A stretch of 64,000 nucleotides of DNA from an uncultured Bacteroidales bacterium (GCA_937899245.1 CALDKB010000042.1:1-64000); one strand, 5' to 3'; numbered from the stretch's first letter, positions 36,897 to 45,565 are shown. Notes: generated from the letters alone by a model not told the origin. Made by a program: numbers and translations.

Positions 36897-37631
36897 ATGA
36901 AATACATTGAACTTGAAGAAGTTAATTCGACAAATACATATCTTTCAGATATGTATTCAAAAGGCGAAATAACTGAAAATACAGTTGTATATGCACGATC
37001 ACAGAAAAAAGGTCGTGGGATGGGCAGCAACAAATGGGAAAGCGATGACGATAGGAATGCACTATTTAGCATTATACTCTCAACACAGGTTAAAGCCGAC
37101 GAAATTTTCAAGGTTAGTCTTGCAACATCAATAGCAATTTATGAGTATTTGAATTCTTTGGGCATATTTACGAGCATTAAGTGGCCAAACGATATTTATT
37201 ACCAGAAGAAAAAATTAGGCGGAATTCTTATTGAAAACAAGCTTGACGGCAATGTAGTAAAAAATACAATTATAGGAGTAGGTCTAAATCTTAATCAGGA
37301 GAGTTTCCCTGCAAATTTGCCTAATCCAATTTCGTTGAAGAATATAACAGGAAATGACTACTGCATATTTGATGTTGTTAAGGGCATTTCCGAAGCAGTT
37401 GAAAAGAAACTTGACGAGTTGAAGGATAAGGATTTTGCTGAAATTCGTCTTGAATATCTATTTAAACTTTATGGCTTTGGCAAGATATTGATGTGGAGGT
37501 TTAAGGGCATTGATGCTGATATTGCAGGTTCTATCATTGATGTAAAGCCAAATGGAAAAATAGTGATACAGGCGGTTTCTGGCCAGATATGCGTGTGCGA
37601 CATAAAGGAAGTTATGCTGGTTGATTTATAG
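36897..37631 (+). CDS. birA: Biotin--[acetyl-CoA-carboxylase] ligase
   Basis: 244 residues from the ATG at 36897. It has the biotinoyl-AMP site GRGMGSNKWESDD (the GRGxxxxxW pattern), SIKWPNDIYYQKKKLGGILIE with the catalytic Lys in KWPND, and a small C-terminal SH3-like domain (about 195-244). There is no N-terminal helix-turn-helix, so it is a ligase only and not a biotin-operon repressor. Confidence 0.94.
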   Translation: MKYIELEEVNSTNTYLSDMYSKGEITENTVVYARSQKKGRGMGSNKWESDDDRNALFSIILSTQVKADEIFKVSLATSIAIYEYLNSLGIFTSIKWPNDIYYQKKKLGGILIENKLDGNVVKNTIIGVGLNLNQESFPANLPNPISLKNITGNDYCIFDVVKGISEAVEKKLDELKDKDFAEIRLEYLFKLYGFGKILMWRFKGIDADIAGSIIDVKPNGKIVIQAVSGQICVCDIKEVMLVDL

Positions 37632-37675
37632 TTATCAGTTTATTGAAGATATAGAATTGAAAAAGGCATAAACAA

Positions 37676-38716
37676 TTATGCCTTTTTCATTATATTATCA
37701 AGGTTGATTTTCAGTGAAACGTAATTTACAGATCCTGAAAGATGGTAGGATGAATACGAATATTCGATACTGAATTTCTTAAGAGTGAGTCCGAATCCTG
37801 CCGAAAATCCTACTATTTTTCCCTTGGTGCTTAATGCAAGTTCAGAGCGGCGACGATAATTGTAACCCAATGAAATGTAGAACACCTTACCGATGTTTAT
37901 GTCGGCACCAATAACAAAATGCCGCATCAATTCATCGCCGGCATGTCCTAGTTTTGTAAGGAAAGTTTCTTTATTGTCGTCGGTTACATAATTGTTTCTT
38001 AATCTACTGTCGTATCTCAGTCCCCAGTTTACAAGGTCTATAGCGGTAAGTGAAATTGAAAATGGAGCATGGCGGAATTTTTTAGTAATTCCGAGTTGAA
38101 CATCTACTGGCAGCCCTTCGCGAACACCTTTAGTGTATCTTTTAACTTGGAAACCAAGATTTTTTATTACCATTCCGGCAGAAAACAAAGATGCTGTGTC
38201 TTTATATGTAGCCCCAAGGTCCAATGCAAAACCGAAAGATGTGGCCTCCCAGTAGTCGGAAACTATAGTTTTAAGAGTTCCACCAAAATTGAATTTTTTC
38301 AACGGATATGCGTATGAAATGTTTATTGCATAGTCAGCTGCGTTGAACTTGCCGAGAACTTCACCAAATTCGTTTGTGTTGTAGAATTTTCCATAGTTGA
38401 GATATTGTATCCCTGCCGAAAAAATTCCTGCTTTTTCAAAATTTCGTGCATATATTGCATATCCGAGATTAATGTCCGAAACATAATTTGTGTAGCTTAG
38501 AACAAACTGGTTGTTCATGTCGGCAGTAAGCATTGCCGGGTTTGCATTAACGAAACTCAGATCGCCGTCGATATGCGAAACGTTGAAGCCACCGAGTGCC
38601 GATATGCGTGCTGAAGTAGGTATGTTGAGGAACTTGTATGTTTTCTCGCCGCCGTTCTGCGAAAATACAGAAAGACAGATAATTAAAGAGATAACTATTA
38701 ATACAAGCCTTTTCAT
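37676..38716 (-). CDS. porQ: Type IX secretion system protein PorQ
   Basis: 346 residues: signal peptide (1-19) followed by a PorV/PorQ-type beta-barrel, recognisable from TARISALGGFNVSHIDGDLSFVNANPAML at the N-terminus and the terminal strands ending LDNIMKKA. PorQ is an outer-membrane member of the T9SS attachment complex that helps shuttle sorting-domain cargo. It is divergent from the blaI/blaR pair. A -7 box TAAGTTTG (complement of 38733-38740) is just upstream. Confidence 0.88.
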   Translation of the reverse strand: MKRLVLIVISLIICLSVFSQNGGEKTYKFLNIPTSARISALGGFNVSHIDGDLSFVNANPAMLTADMNNQFVLSYTNYVSDINLGYAIYARNFEKAGIFSAGIQYLNYGKFYNTNEFGEVLGKFNAADYAINISYAYPLKKFNFGGTLKTIVSDYWEATSFGFALDLGATYKDTASLFSAGMVIKNLGFQVKRYTKGVREGLPVDVQLGITKKFRHAPFSISLTAIDLVNWGLRYDSRLRNNYVTDDNKETFLTKLGHAGDELMRHFVIGADINIGKVFYISLGYNYRRRSELALSTKGKIVGFSAGFGLTLKKFSIEYSYSSYHLSGSVNYVSLKINLDNIMKKA

Positions 38717-38854
38717 TGTTTGAAATAACGCGCAAACTTACACAAAATTTTACACTCACGCAGAATTTAGGAAAAAAATATGTCTTAATTTATCTGACTT
38801 ACCCCAAAAATTTGCCCAAAATAGCCTAAAATAAGGTAAAACAAATATTTTTTT

Positions 38855-38936
38855 TACAACTATAATTAATTAACAATCAATAAAATAAATGTAGTTTCAT
38901 TAAAAAAATAATAATATAACTAAAAAAATAGTTGTA
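38855..38936. promoter_or_regulatory. Candidate BlaI operator array
   Basis: TACAACTAT (38855-38863) and its exact inverted copy ATAGTTGTA (38928-38936) flank two further partial units, TGTAGTT (38890-38896) and ATAACTA (38916-38922). BlaI/MecI repressors bind sites with TACA/TGTA half-sites. The last unit overlaps the -33 element of the blaI promoter, the right place for repression. Confidence 0.55.
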
Positions 38937-38960
38937 TATTTAAAAAAGTCTTTATATTTG
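38931..38960 (+). promoter_or_regulatory. Promoter of the blaI-blaR pair
   Basis: GTTG (38931-38934), an 18-bp spacer, then TATATTTG (38953-38960), matching the Bacteroidota pattern; leader about 55 nt. Confidence 0.6.
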
Positions 38961-39023
38961 CAGTGTCGAGATTATTTAAAATTTGACATTTAAAAAATTA
39001 GTAACAATAAAAATTATTTTGTT

Positions 39024-39398
39024 ATGAAAGAGTTAACCAAAGGAGAAGAACAGGTGATGCAGGTAATTTGGGGCATCGGTCAGGGATTTGCCAATGAGAT
39101 AATAGCAGCATTTCCCGAACCAAAGCCGGCTTACAACACAGTGCTTACCGTAATAAAGATATTGGAGAACAAAGGTTTTGTAGCTCATGAGACTTTCTGT
39201 CGGGCCAATCGCTACAAAGCCATAATCAGCAAGGATGAATATTCGCAGCGGTATCTAGGAAGCGTTGTAGAGCGTTATTTCAACAATTCGTACCTTGATT
39301 TGGTATCTTCCTTTGCAAAAAAGGATAATTTCAGCATCGAGGAGTTGGAGTCGCTGAAAAAAGTTATAGATGAAGCTATTGAAAACGAAAAAAAATAA
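39024..39398 (+). CDS. BlaI/MecI/CopY family transcriptional repressor
   Basis: 124 residues. Winged-helix DNA-binding domain at about 1-75 (LTKGEEQVMQVIWG ... PAYNTVLTVIKILENKGFV), C-terminal dimerisation helices (about 85-124). It is expected to repress its own promoter through the repeated TACA/TAGT sites upstream and to be released by cleavage triggered by the M56 protein encoded 3 bp downstream. Confidence 0.93.
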   Translation: MKELTKGEEQVMQVIWGIGQGFANEIIAAFPEPKPAYNTVLTVIKILENKGFVAHETFCRANRYKAIISKDEYSQRYLGSVVERYFNNSYLDLVSSFAKKDNFSIEELESLKKVIDEAIENEKK

Positions 39399-39401
39399 GT
39401 C

Positions 39402-40682
39402 ATGAATGCACAGGAATTAATATTAGGTCGTCTGTTGCCAGTTGCCGCTGCCATTGCAGTTTTCTGGATAGTTTATCGTTTGTTGTTCACAAATAGCAAC
39501 CGAATTAAATTTAACAGATTTTACATATTGGCATCAATAATAGTCGCTTTTTTACTTCCATTTTTAGGAATAATTATTGGTAATGGTTCTCCCCAGATGT
39601 TAAGTTTTAAGCAAAACATTTTTGGTGAAATAACGCTTAATGAGGTAATTTTAGCAGAAGATGCTAATGCAAACTTGCACGAAACTGCGACACAGAATTA
39701 CAATATTTGGCAATTTATTGCAATCGTATATTTCATCGGTGTCGGTATATCGTTGCTGCTGTTGATGTTCAAATTATTGAAGATATTTTTATTGATTGTC
39801 AAATCACCTAAGGAAAAATACGGAAGTTATACGGCAGTATTTACAGGCAAAGAGCAAGGTTCGTTCTCTTTCCTGAACTATGCATTTTTTCCCGACCAAT
39901 TGGTAGATAAAGAAATTGTTAGACACGAAATTAGTCACATCTCACATCGTCATTCTTGGGATATAGTTTTTGTAGAGGTAATGATGGTATTGCAATGGTT
40001 CAATCCATTCATTTATATGTTGAAGAGGGAATTGCAATGCGTTCATGAGTATCAGGCAGATCGCGATGTAGTAGATGCTGGCGTAAACAAGAGGGACTAT
40101 ATGATGCTGATTTTGCAGCAGTGCACGGCTGTCGATTTTAGCAGAATTAGTAATAATTTCAGTTTAATATTAACTAAAAAAAGAATTAAAATGATTACTA
40201 TGAGTGAAAAGACCAAAGGTCTCTGGTGGAGGCTTCTGGTCACGCTACCTGTGTTGGCTGTGATGCTGGTCGCCAACACAAATGCGACAGCCAAGGAACA
40301 GCTCGCTGAGAATAATCCCGAAGCAAAAATTTTAACGGATGCTATAAAGGATGTTCCGCAGAGCAAGGACAGCATTTACGAAAATCCCGAAGTTATGCCT
40401 GTATTTCCAGGTGGCGACGCAGCCATGATTGAATTTTTGCAAAAGAATATGGTTTATCCAGAAAACGCAAAGAAAAAAGGAATTACTGGAAAAGTATTTG
40501 TAGGTTTTGTCGTCGAAGCCAATGGATCTATAACCGATGTCAAAGTATTGAGGGGCTTTGATAAGGAATGCGATGCAGAAGCAGTACGCTTGGTAAAGTC
40601 GATGCCTAAGTGGAAACCAGGTAGTGATAAAGGAAAGCCCGTGAGGGTAAATTTTGTAATGCCTTTCAATTTTAAGTTATAG
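39402..40682 (+). CDS. BlaR1-type M56 membrane metallopeptidase with TonB domain
   Basis: 426 residues. Membrane helices lie at about 8-28, 40-60 and 102-133. The M56 zinc site HEISH is at 175-179, with a further helix at about 280-298. The usual beta-lactam sensor domain is absent; instead the C-terminus (about 330-426) is a TonB C-terminal domain (PGGDAAMIEFLQKNMVYPENAKKKG). With BlaI this is a signal-transduction pair of the kind common in Bacteroidota, where the signal is mostly unknown. Confidence 0.92.
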   Translation: MNAQELILGRLLPVAAAIAVFWIVYRLLFTNSNRIKFNRFYILASIIVAFLLPFLGIIIGNGSPQMLSFKQNIFGEITLNEVILAEDANANLHETATQNYNIWQFIAIVYFIGVGISLLLLMFKLLKIFLLIVKSPKEKYGSYTAVFTGKEQGSFSFLNYAFFPDQLVDKEIVRHEISHISHRHSWDIVFVEVMMVLQWFNPFIYMLKRELQCVHEYQADRDVVDAGVNKRDYMMLILQQCTAVDFSRISNNFSLILTKKRIKMITMSEKTKGLWWRLLVTLPVLAVMLVANTNATAKEQLAENNPEAKILTDAIKDVPQSKDSIYENPEVMPVFPGGDAAMIEFLQKNMVYPENAKKKGITGKVFVGFVVEANGSITDVKVLRGFDKECDAEAVRLVKSMPKWKPGSDKGKPVRVNFVMPFNFKL

Positions 40683-40710
40683 AAAAGACATTAGACAAAA
40701 GTTTATTTTA

Positions 40711-40739
40711 GTTGCAGTCGTTAGACTGCAACTTTTTTT
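40711..40739 (+). terminator. Terminator of the blaI-blaR unit
   Basis: Perfect 9-bp stem GTTGCAGTC / GACTGCAAC with a 4-nt loop and a T7 tract, 29 bp past the stop. Confidence 0.9.
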
Positions 40740-40864
40740 GTGTCTCATTACACATTTTGTGTAACACATTTTGTGAAATCACAAAAATAGTTTTCTCCTC
40801 AAATTTTCGCTCTTATATTCCCATAGAATGACATTTTATCGGAATATATTCCAGTAAAATGGAG

Positions 40865-40892
40865 AAAAAAGGAACACACCATTTTTGATGTA
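40865..40892 (-). terminator. Terminator of the FISUMP - repeat-protein unit
   Basis: On the minus strand AAAGGAATACATC pairs imperfectly with TGGTGTGTTCCTTT, followed by a T6 tract, 40 bp past the stop at 40933. Confidence 0.65.
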
Positions 40893-40932
40893 TTCCTTTG
40901 TGGTTTGTTGATTTGCGCAAGGTGTTTCTTTT

Positions 40933-42960
40933 TTATTTAGAAGTATCTTTTGCGGCTTTCTTTTTTGCTTTTAAATCCGACTTATAGTTTTCACCGATAT
41001 AGCTATTGAAGAATTCCTTTGTGTCGCTGAAATAAGAGCCGTTGCTTTCAAATTCCTTTTTCATCTTGGCATCACCGTCAATAACTATTTTCATTGTATT
41101 GGTAATGCCATGTTCGTAATTATAAAGTGTATTTGTAACCAATGTCTTGCGGTCTTTATCCGATAACTTTCTTATGTCGTAGGAGTATTTTGACACATAA
41201 ATTCTTGCATCTATGTCATTTTGAAAGCGTGTCTTGCCAGACTTAAATATCATATTGAATTCACTTTCACTACTATATAAATTTTTGTATTTTCTATACC
41301 AAGATATCCTAGCTATTTCTGTATCAAACGAAGTTTTGCCATCACCTTTTACATAATAATTTAAAAATTTAGAATACAATTCATTTTCTTTATTGTCAAA
41401 TACTTTTGCTAAGTATTTCTCTTTCACTTCTTTATAATATTCAACACCCGCATCAATTTTTTTACAATCCTTATTATATGGAGACAAGTCCTCATATAAA
41501 TTTGCATTTGCAGGAAATATTTTCTTTATTTCTATACACTTTTTGCGGTAATTTACTTCATTCAAAAAGTTTTCAGGTTCTTTGTCATAGAACAATGAAT
41601 ATTCATCGTAATCTTTAAAGTATTCCTTATATATTTCGTAATGCTGTCTTTTCATTTGTTCTTTAAAATAAACATCTGTCCCTTTATCATAATACATTGA
41701 ATATTCTTCGTAATTTTTGAATAAATTCTTATCGCTTTCATATGTTACTTTTTTATCAAAGACTTCGTAGCCTTGGTCGTAGAACGATAAAAATTCATTA
41801 TAATCTGCAAAGTAGTTCAAATCCTTATACATTGCATATTGTTTCTTTTTATTTACTTCATCAACAAGGAATTGTGTTCCTTTGTTATAGCAAAAAATAT
41901 AATCGGAATAACTTTTAAAGTATATGCTGCATTTTTCCCATTCATAGCCTTTTTTGTATTTTGTGAAATTGAAAGAGTGCCCATCTAGATATTGCGAGTT
42001 TAATGTCATGCTGTCTGCATAAATAATGAGGTCGGTACAATTGTATAAGGGCAAAAACATAGGTCCATAAACTAAACCATTATAACCATCCTTCAGTTTT
42101 ACTTTCCTGAATACAATGCTATTATCGTAAAAACCAAGTTTGTCCTCATAGTGAATCTGACTTAGGTCTGACAAAACCTTGGCCTCGCTTACCGGAACTT
42201 TCAAGTTGAAACTCAAATCCAAATATGAATATTTTTTACTGCCACCAATGTAGCCATCAAACTGAGTTTCACTATAATATGCAGCACTTCTGTCTGTCCA
42301 TGATTCATATTTTATAGGGAACTGCTCGTTCTCGGCATCATAAGAGCCTTTGGTTATCCTTATTCGTTTATTGTTAATTACCAGACTTATGTTTTCCCTG
42401 CAAATGGAATCGAAAATATATGCGGATAGTGTTTGAAGCCGAGTATCATGTTCGCTAGTCTTTTCATACTCTCCCTTGGTGCACCATTTGTTAAAGTCAC
42501 GTGTAATAATAGCATATAGGTATCCTTTGTCCGTTCCTATTTCTTTCGACCGCTTTTCTTTTTCCATTTTCTTTTGCTGTTCTTCTTTTTCGCGTTGAAT
42601 ATCAACACTGGTCTTAAGTTTCGCAGCCGCTTTCAAGTCATTGTCCATGCGTTTTTTTAAACTTTCCATCTGACTTGTTGACATTACATTTACCTTGGTC
42701 AATATAAGCATACCGGCAAAGTTGTTAAATGATTCTTCGTCATATACCTTACCTGTGAATATTGCCATAGTATATTGGTCGGTAAAGTTGAGATTTTTAG
42801 GATTTTCTGTATTATGGTTTAATATACAGTAGTACTTTTCCGCCAGTTCGTGAACCTTTTTCTGATAGGCGGTCTTTTCCTCTTCCTGAGCAAATGTGTT
42901 AACACTAAAAAGAATAAGCGTTAAACATATTAAAACACGCACAATAATATTTTTTTTCAT
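40933..42960 (-). CDS. Secreted protein with novel Tyr-rich ~35-residue repeats
   Basis: 675 residues with a signal peptide (1-24, NTFAQ) and a coiled coil (about 98-140, Lys/Glu-rich). The central region (about 145-340) is of unknown fold. Then come repeats of about 30-37 residues with the pattern F-x-x-Y-x-E-[YF]-x-x-x-Y-x-K-G-x-x-x-F. Clear units are near 348-383, 384-413, 414-447 and 448-482; weaker ones lie near 525-560, 561-598 and 643-665. The C-terminus is lysine-rich. I recognise no family. It follows the FISUMP lipoprotein gene by 18 bp, so they may work together at the cell surface. Confidence 0.8.
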   Translation of the reverse strand: MKKNIIVRVLICLTLILFSVNTFAQEEEKTAYQKKVHELAEKYYCILNHNTENPKNLNFTDQYTMAIFTGKVYDEESFNNFAGMLILTKVNVMSTSQMESLKKRMDNDLKAAAKLKTSVDIQREKEEQQKKMEKEKRSKEIGTDKGYLYAIITRDFNKWCTKGEYEKTSEHDTRLQTLSAYIFDSICRENISLVINNKRIRITKGSYDAENEQFPIKYESWTDRSAAYYSETQFDGYIGGSKKYSYLDLSFNLKVPVSEAKVLSDLSQIHYEDKLGFYDNSIVFRKVKLKDGYNGLVYGPMFLPLYNCTDLIIYADSMTLNSQYLDGHSFNFTKYKKGYEWEKCSIYFKSYSDYIFCYNKGTQFLVDEVNKKKQYAMYKDLNYFADYNEFLSFYDQGYEVFDKKVTYESDKNLFKNYEEYSMYYDKGTDVYFKEQMKRQHYEIYKEYFKDYDEYSLFYDKEPENFLNEVNYRKKCIEIKKIFPANANLYEDLSPYNKDCKKIDAGVEYYKEVKEKYLAKVFDNKENELYSKFLNYYVKGDGKTSFDTEIARISWYRKYKNLYSSESEFNMIFKSGKTRFQNDIDARIYVSKYSYDIRKLSDKDRKTLVTNTLYNYEHGITNTMKIVIDGDAKMKKEFESNGSYFSDTKEFFNSYIGENYKSDLKAKKKAAKDTSK

Positions 42961-42978
42961 CTTTATATCTCCTATTTA

Positions 42979-43725
42979 TTAGTAATACACTGGACGTACT
43001 GTTAGTCCTCGTTCACGGGTATTATCGTCAACATACCCTTCGTCCATGTCAAAACCTTCCTGATATACTCTATGAACATATGCACTATATGAAGCTCCAG
43101 ATATAATTGAGCTAGTCCAGTACTCACCACAATAACCTTCACAATAATGTTTATTACCGGAAACACTTCCTGCAGCAGGAAGAAAAATACTATTACCATT
43201 TGGACCTGTAACCAGAAGACCCTCAATTCCGTTCCGTTCCGTCCATTTGTTAGAACATTCATCTATCAATTCATTCATTTCTGCATCGGTAGGCATACGC
43301 CATTTCTTGCCCCAGTTCACAGTTGCAGCATCATCATTTGCTTCAAGTACAGTTCTGGTATCTATAAATTCATTAACTCCCCAAAATTTGTCGTCACAGT
43401 ATTTGGTAAGTTTACCATCACTGTTACTCCAATGATAATTACTCCATTCATAAGTATTCTTAGGAGAGGTTTCTCCCCACGCAAAGTAACTACCGTAGTC
43501 TTCTGGTGAATCTGCTCCTACATTGCAAGTCGCCCATAAAGTGCCACTTGGCAATCCTAAATCAACATATTCATGATTTGGAATTTCTTCGACTTGTTCA
43601 TTTCCTGCTTTGCCAACAGATTCATTCTTTGTAATACTACTGCTATTACCATTTCCGCACGAAAAGCATATTAATCCCATGGCTGCTAATGCCACAATAA
43701 ATCCTAAAAATTTAAAAGTTCTCAT
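42979..43725 (-). CDS. FISUMP-domain lipoprotein
   Basis: 248 residues. A lipoprotein signal with lipobox ICFSC (Cys ~23) is followed by a Gly/Asn/Ser linker and a FISUMP domain. The domain shows EYVDLGLPSGTLWATCNVGA, YFAWGETSPKNTYEWSNY, KKWRMPTDAEMNEL, FLPAAGS and YWTSS, then RPV at the end. The family was named from Fibrobacter and is abundant in Bacteroidota; function is not established. Probably surface-exposed and co-transcribed with the repeat protein gene downstream. Confidence 0.88.
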   Translation of the reverse strand: MRTFKFLGFIVALAAMGLICFSCGNGNSSSITKNESVGKAGNEQVEEIPNHEYVDLGLPSGTLWATCNVGADSPEDYGSYFAWGETSPKNTYEWSNYHWSNSDGKLTKYCDDKFWGVNEFIDTRTVLEANDDAATVNWGKKWRMPTDAEMNELIDECSNKWTERNGIEGLLVTGPNGNSIFLPAAGSVSGNKHYCEGYCGEYWTSSIISGASYSAYVHRVYQEGFDMDEGYVDDNTRERGLTVRPVYY

Positions 43726-43911
43726 TTCCTTATTTCAGTTTATAAGTTATACATTTTTTTGCAAAATAAACATTTCAAAATGCCAAAGTATGGCAGTATT
43801 AAATTTTTATGACAAAAAATTTGATTGTCAAAATAAATTCATACGAAGTAAAACCTATCATTTTTCATGTTGCACATTTTACCCCGAATTTGTTGCAAAT
43901 TTTACCACAAG

Positions 43912-43979
43912 GGGATTTACGATTTACGAATTACGATTGACGATTGAGCTGACAAGATGCAAAGGGATTTACGATTGAG
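43912..43979. repeat. Short degenerate tandem repeat (TTACGA units)
   Basis: Variants of gatttacga / attacgattga occur five times within 68 bp, between the FISUMP gene and the GNAT module. Low-complexity repeats of this kind are frequent beside mobile or accessory genes; no function is visible. Confidence 0.5.
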
Positions 43980-44009
43980 TATAATTTGATTTTCAATATT
44001 TTCATAAAA

Positions 44010-44043
44010 GCTATTGTTATTTCACGAAATAGCAGTAACTTTG
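44010..44043 (+). promoter_or_regulatory. Promoter and operator of the GNAT module
   Basis: ATTG (44013-44016), a 19-bp spacer, then TAACTTTG (44036-44043). The inverted repeat GCTATT (44010-44015) / AATAGC (44028-44033), with an inner TTTC-AC-GAAA, fills the spacer. That is the place for an autoregulatory operator. Confidence 0.6.
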
Positions 44044-44067
44044 TCTCGAACAAAAAAAGGTACAACT

Positions 44068-44244
44068 ATGGCATTGGCAATAAAAGCAATTCCTACGCTC
44101 TATGGCGATGAAGCCCGTCGTTTCCGTGATATGGCAGACGATGCAGAACGCGATTATGATTTGCGCCCCAAGCGAAACATAAAGGAAGACCCGCGCTATC
44201 TTGCCATGCTCAAAATCTTGGCACAGTCGAACATTAACTATTGA
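44068..44244 (+). CDS. Small partner (putative antitoxin) of GNAT protein
   Basis: 58 residues from ATG 44068 (MALAIKAIPTLYGDEARRF); the promoter at 44013-44043 excludes the upstream ATG at 44014. It has an N-terminal hydrophobic-basic strand, a charged helix (RRFRDMADDAERDYDLRPKR) and a Pro-rich turn. It overlaps the TTG start of the GNAT gene by 4 bp or stops 8 bp before its ATG. I recall similar small proteins ahead of GNAT genes in Bacteroidales. Antitoxin function is inference from this arrangement. Confidence 0.65.
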   Translation: MALAIKAIPTLYGDEARRFRDMADDAERDYDLRPKRNIKEDPRYLAMLKILAQSNINY

Positions 44245-44252
44245 AAGCAACA

Positions 44253-44873
44253 ATGGTCTTTCTCGAAGAAAATTGTGCCATAAATGTGCTTTCAAGCGAA
44301 ATTCTTGCTGAATCTCACCCATTTCTATGTGGTGATGAAGATATGGATGAATTTTTCCGAAAAGATGCACTAGACTACATTCATTACCACATGGGGAAGT
44401 CGTATTGCTTTAGAATGAAAAACGACCTGAAAACAATTGTAGCTTGCTTTACCGTATCAAACGACAGCATTCGCATTTACGATTTGCCAAGCAGTAGGCG
44501 AAATGCAATGTGGGGAATAACAAACCGAGAGAAAATGTTAACTCGTTATCCGGGTGTGCTTATCGGTCGGTTGGCTGTTTCTTCTGATTTTTCAGGCAAA
44601 GGTATTGGTTCCGAAGTATTGGATTTTATTAGAATGTGGTTTCTTGATGATGCCAATAAGACAGGATGCAGATTTGCCATTGTCGATGCGAAAAATGAAG
44701 CAGGAGTATTGGAGTTTTACAAGCGGAACGGTTTCAAGTTTTTGTTTTCCCGCGAAATCGATGAAGATTTTTATACTGTACCACCCAAGGACGGTCAAGA
44801 ACGCACCGAAAGACAAAATAACCCACGAAAATTACGGACTAGACTGATGTTTTGTGATTTGTTAAATGAATAA
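44253..44873 (+). CDS. GNAT family acetyltransferase, possible toxin
   Basis: 206 residues from ATG 44253 (a TTG at 44241 is possible). The acetyl-CoA site is in IGRLAVSSDFSGKGIGSEVLDF (the R/Q-x-x-G-x-A/G region) and the C-terminal GNAT strand in YKRNGFKFL. The N-terminal region with FRKDALDYIHYH resembles GNATs encoded beside small antitoxins (TacT/AtaT type, which acetylate charged tRNA). A basic tail of ~30 residues follows. Coupling with the 58-residue gene and the operator-like repeat suggest a toxin-antitoxin pair. Substrate unproven. Confidence 0.72.
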   Translation: MVFLEENCAINVLSSEILAESHPFLCGDEDMDEFFRKDALDYIHYHMGKSYCFRMKNDLKTIVACFTVSNDSIRIYDLPSSRRNAMWGITNREKMLTRYPGVLIGRLAVSSDFSGKGIGSEVLDFIRMWFLDDANKTGCRFAIVDAKNEAGVLEFYKRNGFKFLFSREIDEDFYTVPPKDGQERTERQNNPRKLRTRLMFCDLLNE

Positions 44874-44878
44874 TATTT

Positions 44879-45025
44879 ATGCTTGCAACAGTAACAAATA
44901 ATAGCATCGCAATAAAACCTAGGAGAACAAACAAATGCTCTGACATGCCAGCCAATTGCAGGCCATTCGAAGATTTTGCAGTCGCTTTGAAAAATGCAGT
45001 AAAGCAGCACTATGAAAAGATATAG
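44879..45025 (+). CDS. 48-residue putative antitoxin gene preceding parE
   Basis: ATG at 44879 opens 48 codons (MLATVTNNSIAIKPRR ... AVALKNAVKQHYEKI) ending TAG, overlapping the ParE start by 14 bp and beginning 5 bp after the GNAT stop. The order small gene then overlapping ParE is the classical antitoxin-toxin layout. The C-terminal amphipathic helix (FEDFAVALKNAVKQHYEKI) is what would wrap the toxin. No family recognised. Confidence 0.6.
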   Translation: MLATVTNNSIAIKPRRTNKCSDMPANCRPFEDFAVALKNAVKQHYEKI

Positions 45026-45323
45026 GCTCGTTGTTACTGACAATGTTTGGAATAACTTGGCTGAAATCACCCAATATATAACTTCGGTAGCTTCAGAAAA
45101 TCTGGCTATGAAATATACCGACCAATTGCTTGATGAAATAAGAGAACTCTCAAATCCTTTGCTTGCTGATGCTATGCAGTTTTCGCAGTGGTAAACAGCA
45201 AAGCAACTTCATCCACAAGCAAAACGCCTGATTACAAAAAATAGAAAATGGAATATTATCTTCCATATCGATGGTCAATTTGTTGTGATTGATGGGATTA
45301 TAGCCACATCTAATTTGCATTAG
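45012..45323 (+). pseudogene. ParE/RelE-type toxin, interrupted by an in-frame TAA
   Basis: The first 60 codons (YRLVVTDNVWNNLAEITQYI ... ADAMQFSQW) are the N-terminal half of a ParE-type toxin. After the TAA at 45192-45194 the same frame continues for 42 codons with the typical ParE end (RKWNIIFHIDGQFVVIDGII) and stops at 45321-45323. Reading through would give a normal ~103-residue toxin, so a single base change (for example CAA to TAA) explains the break. The toxin should be inactive. Confidence 0.8.
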
Positions 45324-45325
45324 TT

Positions 45326-45565
45326 TTATTTTGTCCTGTTTTCGGTTTGCAGAGAAATTGTCAATTTCTCCGAGCATTCTCTCAAGAAATCGTGTCCAAG
45401 CAGTTCTGAGATTTTTATCAGCAAGGCAAGGTCGATGCTCGGCTTTTTCAGCATCTTGTAGGTATTGCTGCGGTCGGAATGTATGGCGGTGGCAAACCAG
45501 GTGACCGTCCGTCCCTGTCGTTTCAATTCCTGCCTTATCATATTTCCGATGTGAAATTCTTGCAT
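45326..45565 (-). CDS. Small helix-turn-helix protein
   Basis: 79 residues from ATG 45565 (MQEFHIGNMIRQELKRQG; an upstream ATG at 45583 is possible). The helix-turn-helix is visible as TVTWFATAIHSDRSNTYKML, followed by IDLALLIKISELLGHDF, as in short XRE-like regulators of Bacteroidales. Convergent with the broken parE gene, 2 bp apart. It may have regulated this accessory patch. Confidence 0.75.
   Translation of the reverse strand: MQEFHIGNMIRQELKRQGRTVTWFATAIHSDRSNTYKMLKKPSIDLALLIKISELLGHDFLRECSEKLTISLQTENRTK

Noticed and set aside
39402..40682. BlaI/BlaR-like pair as a beta-lactamase resistance locus
   Set aside because: No beta-lactamase gene and no penicillin-sensor domain; the C-terminus is a TonB domain.
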